Positions 32,558 through 36,422 of a DNA stretch of 36,422 nucleotides are shown piece after piece (the stretch's first letter is position 1; each line of letters opens with the position of its first letter). Position numbers and translations under genes: made by a program. The DNA is from Fimenecus sp964540535 (GTDB taxonomy: Bacteria; Bacillota; Clostridia; Oscillospirales; Acutalibacteraceae), in contig CAZIMO010000012.1 in assembly GCA_964540535.1 (NCBI GenBank), forward strand, positions 1-36,422, written 5' to 3'. A model generated the notes under the pieces. The model did not search any database. It had not been told where the DNA came from and saw only the letters and a program-made list of their open reading frames with translations.

Positions 32558-34018
32558 ATGGAATACATTTTCAAATCGGAAAAATCCTTAAACAGAATAG
32601 AAAAATTAAGAGTATTTCTCATAAGCGAAAAATGGATAGGTATTCTTTTCACTGTTGCAGGAGTTATTGCGGCTTTCAGCTCCGCGTTCCCCGAGGCACA
32701 GGTCGAAATATACGGCACAGTTTTTATGGCATATATAACAGGCGTTTGCGTGATGATAGTGCGTGATGTTATGGGTTGGCTTATTCCGCTGATGTTTACT
32801 TATCTTATCGCCATAAGGTGCTACGATTCGCTTGAAACCTTTATGGGCATTGCATGGGTAGCAGTTCCGTTGATATTTATGCTTCTTTTCCATATAATTG
32901 CTTACCGCAAAAAGCTTTCGGCTAAAGGTTCGCAGTTTAAGCCTATGCTTTTTGTGTCTTTTGCGATAATGCTCGGCGGTATCGGATTTATCGCTCCCAA
33001 TGAGTATTTCGGCGGTTCGTCGCTTTACCATATGATCGGTATGGGCTTCGGAATGGTTCTTTTTTACTGCTATTTCTATGCTCATATTGATGTCCGCAGG
33101 GATTATTCGCTTATTGATAAACTTACAAAAATAATGGTTGCTGTTGGCGTTTTCGCCTCATTTATGGTCATTATTCATTATATAATCAACATAAATAAGG
33201 TTCTTGATTTGGGCCGTGCAATCTATATTCAGTGGCGTAACAATCTGTCAACTATCCTTATGATTACAATGCCTTTTGCATTTTTAATGGCAAATAAAAA
33301 ATCCTATGCTTCAGTGTTCGGTTTTGTTTTCTACGGCGCAATGCTTCTTACAGGCTCGCGCGGCGGAATGATTTTCGGCGCTATTGAGCTTTTAATGTGC
33401 GTTGTTATGTTTGTGCTTTATGACCGCCGCCGCAGACTTGCCTATATCATTATCTGTATCAGTATTCTCTGCGGATTTTTAATTTTCGCACCGCAGATTA
33501 CTTCGTTCCTAACTTATACGGTCGAACGCATTTTCAGAGCTTTGAACGGCGTTCTTATGGGCGAAAATACCGAAACAAGAGTTGCGCATTATGCTCGCGG
33601 AATTAACGATTTCTTGAATCATCCGATTTTCGGCACAGGACTCGGCTATATGGGTAACCACGATGTTTTTGACAGTGTTAAAGGCTCTCTTTGCTGGTAT
33701 CACTGCGAGCCTATTCAAGTTGCCGCAAGCTTCGGCATTGTGGGCATTGCCGCATTCGGCTATCAGTTTATCAAGAGAAATATTCTTATTTGGAAAAAAG
33801 CAACGCTGTTTAATATGACAATCTTTTTGTCATATATCAGCCTTGAAATGATGTCGCTTGTAAATCCGGGTATCTTCTGTCCTCTGCCCTATCTTATGCT
33901 TGTAACACTGTTTATGGTAGTGGTTGAAAAATGCGACGACGGCGAATACCAAGAAAAAATTTATATCCGCAAAAAGCGTCAGTTTCCAAAGCTGAAAGAT
34001 TTAAAAGAAAAGGCTTGA
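32558..34018 (+). CDS. O-antigen ligase/polymerase-like membrane protein
   Basis: A 486-residue protein with about ten to twelve membrane helices and the Wzy_C/O-antigen ligase signature in a large outside loop: NTETRVAHYARGINDFLNHP, then GTGLGYMGN, then CEPIQVAASFGIVG. These families join or polymerise lipid-linked glycans. In a Gram-positive the target could be an exopolysaccharide, wall polymer or glycoprotein. It is an orphan: no glycosyltransferase, flippase or sugar-nucleotide gene is next to it. The frame is open to an ATG at 32534; the ATG at 32558 is preferred because GTGGGGTT lies at good distance. Its own promoter and terminator define a single-gene unit. Confidence 0.82.
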   Translation: MEYIFKSEKSLNRIEKLRVFLISEKWIGILFTVAGVIAAFSSAFPEAQVEIYGTVFMAYITGVCVMIVRDVMGWLIPLMFTYLIAIRCYDSLETFMGIAWVAVPLIFMLLFHIIAYRKKLSAKGSQFKPMLFVSFAIMLGGIGFIAPNEYFGGSSLYHMIGMGFGMVLFYCYFYAHIDVRRDYSLIDKLTKIMVAVGVFASFMVIIHYIININKVLDLGRAIYIQWRNNLSTILMITMPFAFLMANKKSYASVFGFVFYGAMLLTGSRGGMIFGAIELLMCVVMFVLYDRRRRLAYIIICISILCGFLIFAPQITSFLTYTVERIFRALNGVLMGENTETRVAHYARGINDFLNHPIFGTGLGYMGNHDVFDSVKGSLCWYHCEPIQVAASFGIVGIAAFGYQFIKRNILIWKKATLFNMTIFLSYISLEMMSLVNPGIFCPLPYLMLVTLFMVVVEKCDDGEYQEKIYIRKKRQFPKLKDLKEKA

Positions 34019-34036
34019 CATTCAAGCCTTTTTTTG
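34008..34036 (+). terminator. intrinsic terminator overlapping the stop of the ligase-like gene
   Basis: Stem AAAAGGCTTGA / TCAAGCCTTTT (34008-34018 with 34022-34032) with a 3-base loop and T run. The stop codon TGA lies within the 5' arm. Confidence 0.85.
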
Positions 34037-34063
34037 ATAAAATTTGTATTTGCTATGGATAAT
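34034..34063 (+). promoter_or_regulatory. candidate promoter of rpsF-ssb-rpsR
   Basis: TTGATA (34034-34039) and GATAAT (34058-34063) are separated by 18 bases, directly after the preceding terminator. The start near 34070 would place the whole structured leader in the transcript. Confidence 0.55.
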
Positions 34064-34071
34064 TTTATGAA

Positions 34072-34126
34072 ATCCATATCCTTCCTCCCGAAAGGTGTTC
34101 GGGGGGCAAAGTCCATAAGGAGGTGT
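34072..34126 (+). ncRNA. probable S6:S18 ribosomal-protein leader of rpsF
   Basis: A nine-base-pair hairpin CCTCCCGAA (34084-34092) / TTCGGGGGG (34098-34106) is flanked by TCCTT (34079-34083), which can pair with AAGGA (34117-34121) inside the rpsF ribosome-binding site AAGGAGG. The outer helix leaves an unpaired GCAAAGTCCAT on the 3' side. Known rpsF leaders bind the S6-S18 pair through a similar two-helix fold with a CCG-containing element and repress translation; assignment here rests on position and fold. Confidence 0.55.
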
Positions 34127-34133
34127 AAAAAGA

Positions 34134-34412
34134 ATGTCAAAATACGAGACTATTATGGTTTTCTCACTTAAAAAGGGTGAAGAAACTGCAAAAGAGCTTG
34201 CAGAAAAGTTCAAGGCTCTTGTTGAGTCAAACGGCACTCTTGAAAGCGTTGATGAGTGGGGCAAGAGAAAGCTTGCATACCTTATCAACTATGAGGCTGA
34301 GGGTTACTATGTTCTCTATAATTATGAGGCAGAGCCCGAATTCCCTGCAGAGCTTGACCGTATTGCGAAAATCACTGACGGTGTTCTTCGCACATTGATT
34401 GTTAAGAAGTAA
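34134..34412 (+). CDS. rpsF: 30S ribosomal protein S6
   Basis: A 92-residue S6 protein beginning SKYETIMVFSLKKGEE, with the WGKRKLAYLINYEAEGYYVLYNYEAE core that contacts S18 and 16S rRNA helix 22. The length is usual for Firmicutes. AAGGAGG stands before the ATG. It leads the conserved rpsF-ssb-rpsR operon and is preceded by a structured leader that can hide its ribosome-binding site. Confidence 0.97.
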   Translation: MSKYETIMVFSLKKGEETAKELAEKFKALVESNGTLESVDEWGKRKLAYLINYEAEGYYVLYNYEAEPEFPAELDRIAKITDGVLRTLIVKK

Positions 34413-34425
34413 TTCGGAGGGTATT

Positions 34426-34899
34426 ATGATAAACAGTGTAATTATTATGGGCAGACTTACTGCCGACCCCGAACTTCGCACAACAGCAAGCGGTTTATCC
34501 GTTACATCCTTTACCGTTGCAGTTGACCGCCGTTTTCAGAGACAGGGCGAAGATAGACAAACTGATTTTATCAGCGTTGTCGCTTGGCGCCAAACAGCAG
34601 ATTTTGTGACCAGATTTTTCAGAAAAGGTCAGATGATTGCTGTTCAGGGCTCGCTTCAGGTTCGTAACTATGAAGACAAAAACGGTAACAAACGCACGGC
34701 TTATGATGTTGTCGCTGATAATGTTTCTTTCTGCGGCAGCAAAAATGAGGGTGGCAACAACAGCTACGCTTCTGCAAGACAGGATTCAGCTCCCGCTGTT
34801 TCTTATCAGAGTGCAGACGCAGGCAGTTTCTCGGTATTACCCGATGACAACCAGGGATTTCCCTTCGGCGCAGATGATGACGAGGGTCTCCCGTTCTGA
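34426..34899 (+). CDS. ssb: single-stranded DNA-binding protein
   Basis: A 157-residue SSB. The OB fold covers about 1-110 (INSVIIMGRLTADPELR, then FISVVAWRQTADFVTRFFRKGQ). A flexible serine/glycine/glutamine-rich linker follows. The acidic tail DDEGLPF is the universal partner-binding tip used by repair and replication proteins. The frame is open back to 34399 inside rpsF, but GGAGGG is spaced for the ATG at 34426, where homology starts. Confidence 0.97.
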   Translation: MINSVIIMGRLTADPELRTTASGLSVTSFTVAVDRRFQRQGEDRQTDFISVVAWRQTADFVTRFFRKGQMIAVQGSLQVRNYEDKNGNKRTAYDVVADNVSFCGSKNEGGNNSYASARQDSAPAVSYQSADAGSFSVLPDDNQGFPFGADDDEGLPF

Positions 34900-34922
34900 T
34901 TTCTAAATAGGAGGAAACTATA

Positions 34923-35165
34923 ATGGCATACGATAAGAGTGCAAGACCTAACAGAAAAGGTCGCAGAAAAGTTTGTGCATTCTGTGTTGAAAAAGTTGAG
35001 AAAATCGACTATAAAGATACAGCAAAGCTTCGCCGTTACACATCAGACAGAGCAAAAATTCTTCCCCGCCGTGTAACAGGCACTTGTGCATATCACCAGA
35101 GAGAGCTTACAACAGCTATCAAGAGAGCGCGCCAAATCGCTCTTATGCCCTACACAAACGACTAA
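34923..35165 (+). CDS. rpsR: 30S ribosomal protein S18
   Basis: An 80-residue S18 with KVCAFCVEKVEKIDYKDTAKLRRY and RRVTGTCAYHQRELTTAIKRARQIALMPY. It carries the CxxC plus C/H residues of the zinc-binding form of S18 (Cys at the VCAFC start, then CAYH). AGGAGG precedes the ATG, 23 bases after ssb. It is the last gene of the operon. Confidence 0.97.
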   Translation: MAYDKSARPNRKGRRKVCAFCVEKVEKIDYKDTAKLRRYTSDRAKILPRRVTGTCAYHQRELTTAIKRARQIALMPYTND

Positions 35166-35170
35166 TTAAG

Positions 35171-35201
35171 AGAGCCTCCCGAAAGGGAGGCTTATTTTTT
35201 T
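35171..35201 (+). terminator. intrinsic terminator after rpsR
   Basis: Stem AGCCTCCC / GGGAGGCT closed by a GAAA tetraloop and followed by TATTTTTTT. Confidence 0.9.
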
Positions 35202-36243
35202 AATTTAACATCAGTTTTGTCAATTTATCCGCATTTTCTTTGGCTTCTTCGCTGTTGCTGTAACCTTTTGTTAAATCGTTATACTTAAATCTGCAATCCC
35301 GACCCTCATAAACTGACATAACCGCCTTTTCAAACAATTTGTTTTCAACAGAAATCAACGCTTGTATTTTTTCGCTTGAAAACGCATTTTCGTCGGTGAA
35401 AAATTTTGACGCAATTACTCTCTCGGCAGGTTCAAAGGGTAATTTACAGCAATCGTTCGTCATTACTACGCTTAAATCGACAGTTGGAAATATTAAAATG
35501 CTCGGAATGTCTCCCGAAAAATATGCAGGACTCATTATTACGGGAATTTTTTCGTGCAGGGCATAGTCTTTTAAAACTCCCAGCAATACCGACCCTGCAA
35601 AGCCCGATTTGTCGCTTATTTCGATTGTCTTTTCGGTGTTTCTGAATAATGTGTCATAGTGAGTGCGAAGTCCCAAGGGTGTAATAGAACTTAAAAGTCT
35701 TATTTTACTGCTTTCACTGCTCTTTGAATCACGCAAAAATCGCGAACAAAATCGGTTGACATAATTTATTATTTTGCCGTTATTTAAAAATACTGAAGCT
35801 TCACTGTGAATTTTTTCACGCGCCCGTGAGGCATTTTTTAAAATTTCACAAGCCTTTTTGTAATGGTTATTCTCTTTTGCCTTTAAGTCTAACACTTCAC
35901 GCCGTAAGTCAAGAGGATAATTCTTTTTGCTTACAACCGAAAAATATTTTTCCCATATTTCGGGCAAAGTAGGCGAAATTCTGTTATATCCGCCGTCGGA
36001 TAATATGTATGTATTTAAATTTTCTATGTAAATTCCGTCTGCCGACTCATCATAAAACGGATTAAAAAGTGTAATATTATATCCGTGCAGATTTTTTATA
36101 AGTCTTTGAAAAAATACGGCGCGTTCAAAATCGTCGCCGCCGACAGCTATGTAAATCCTTGCGGACGGGTCTTTTTTGTAAATTGTATTGTATGCGCAGC
36201 AGTAACCGTTACTGCAAAGAACACTTGAAAAATATTTTTTCAC
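35200..36243 (-). CDS. ATPase-like protein with both P-loops degenerate (PRK06851-like)
   Basis: A 347-residue protein of uncertain function. Its layout recalls, from memory, the PRK06851 group of tandem P-loop proteins: a first half with IYIAVGGDDFERA where GGPGTGKS would stand, then DGIYIENLNTYILSDGG and a helical YKKACEILKNASRAREK; a second half with RLLSSITPLGLRTHYDTLF, then DKSGFAGSVLL where the second GxxGxGKS would be, then MSPAYFSGDIPSILIFP. Neither P-loop keeps the lysine in place, so ATP hydrolysis is unlikely. It starts with GTG at 36243 (GGGGTG upstream), overlapping the preceding gene stop by 4 bases (GTGA). The family link needs a profile search. Confidence 0.6.
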   Translation of the reverse strand: MKKYFSSVLCSNGYCCAYNTIYKKDPSARIYIAVGGDDFERAVFFQRLIKNLHGYNITLFNPFYDESADGIYIENLNTYILSDGGYNRISPTLPEIWEKYFSVVSKKNYPLDLRREVLDLKAKENNHYKKACEILKNASRAREKIHSEASVFLNNGKIINYVNRFCSRFLRDSKSSESSKIRLLSSITPLGLRTHYDTLFRNTEKTIEISDKSGFAGSVLLGVLKDYALHEKIPVIMSPAYFSGDIPSILIFPTVDLSVVMTNDCCKLPFEPAERVIASKFFTDENAFSSEKIQALISVENKLFEKAVMSVYEGRDCRFKYNDLTKGYSNSEEAKENADKLTKLMLN

Positions 36244-36422
36244 ACTATCACCCCGTATTTATAGTATTCAATCGCTTTAATTTTGTTAAGGTGAAGAGAA
36301 CTGAATCCAATATGGTTTAAATGGCGCATTTTCTCCTGAATTGCGTTAAAAATCTTACCATACGTCAGCCCGACAAGGTCGCAAAAGTGAAAATACGCCG
36401 TAATATCGGATTTTCGGCATAT
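36240..36422 (-). CDS. hypothetical protein, C-terminal fragment cut by window edge
   Basis: The last 60 codons of a minus-strand gene whose start lies beyond the right edge. The visible part contains ITAYFHFCDLVGLTYGKIF and ends EYYKYGVIV, with TGA overlapping the GTG start of the next gene (GTGA), so the two are co-translated. No family recognised. The overlap suggests the partner protein works in the same process as the P-loop-less protein. Confidence 0.6.
   Translation of the reverse strand: MCRKSDITAYFHFCDLVGLTYGKIFNAIQEKMRHLNHIGFSSLHLNKIKAIEYYKYGVIV

Noticed and set aside
32606..33085. 159-codon open frame on the minus strand
   Set aside because: Antisense of the O-antigen-ligase-like gene; basic, His/Lys/Asn-rich composition typical of a shadow.
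1..36422. CRISPR arrays, tRNA, rRNA or insertion sequences
   Set aside because: No regularly spaced repeats, no cloverleaf-like tRNA pattern, no rRNA segments and no transposase-like frames were seen.

Overview
The window looks like a chromosomal segment of an anaerobic gut-type Clostridia bacterium, probably Ruminococcus/Oscillospiraceae-like. The evidence is low-to-moderate GC, strong AGGAGG ribosome-binding sites, the Firmicutes-type glgB-glgC-glgD-glgA glycogen operon with a degenerate GlgD, a MarR-controlled heterodimeric ABC exporter of a type common in Clostridia, and the rpsF-ssb-rpsR operon. No species can be fixed from sequence reading alone.

Layout. (1) 1-7665, minus strand: a non-ribosomal peptide operon. 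It reads acyl-activating AMP ligase, stand-alone 75-residue acyl carrier protein, an NRPS subunit C-A-PCP-E, then a second NRPS subunit (C plus the start of A) that runs off the left edge. The order suggests an N-acylated peptide whose first residue is epimerised to the D form. (2) 7902-10662, plus: an ECF sigma factor, a membrane-anchored extracellular beta-propeller protein and a two-helix membrane peptide, all translationally overlapping. (3) 10680-13647: a promoter, a yybP-ykoY (manganese) riboswitch with terminator, and a P-type cation ATPase. (4) 13786-19788: the glycogen operon glgBCDA. (5) 19929-21872: an SLC45/GPH-like sugar transporter.

(6) 21893-27921, minus: a compact eight-gene phage head cassette (terS, terL, portal, protease with in-frame scaffold, major capsid, two connector-type proteins, one tail-completion-type protein). 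All reading frames are open, but there is no integrase, tail, lysis or replication gene. It is bounded directly by cellular genes and a shared terminator. (7) 28041-32316, plus: a MarR repressor with two palindromic operators and two ABC half-transporters forming an asymmetric exporter. (8) 32492-34032: an orphan O-antigen-ligase-like membrane protein with its own promoter and terminator. (9) 34034-35200: rpsF-ssb-rpsR behind a structured leader that can sequester the rpsF ribosome-binding site. (10) 35200-36422, minus: a protein resembling a tandem P-loop family but with both P-loops lost, overlapped by the end of a further gene cut by the right edge.

Functional links: glgC/glgD make ADP-glucose, glgA polymerises it and glgB branches it. 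The following sugar transporter could feed or drain that pool. The Mn-sensing leader suggests the P-type ATPase exports Mn2+ (and/or Ca2+). The most unusual items are the head-only phage cassette, the acyl-peptide NRPS operon, the sigma/beta-propeller trio and the P-loop-less ATPase relative.
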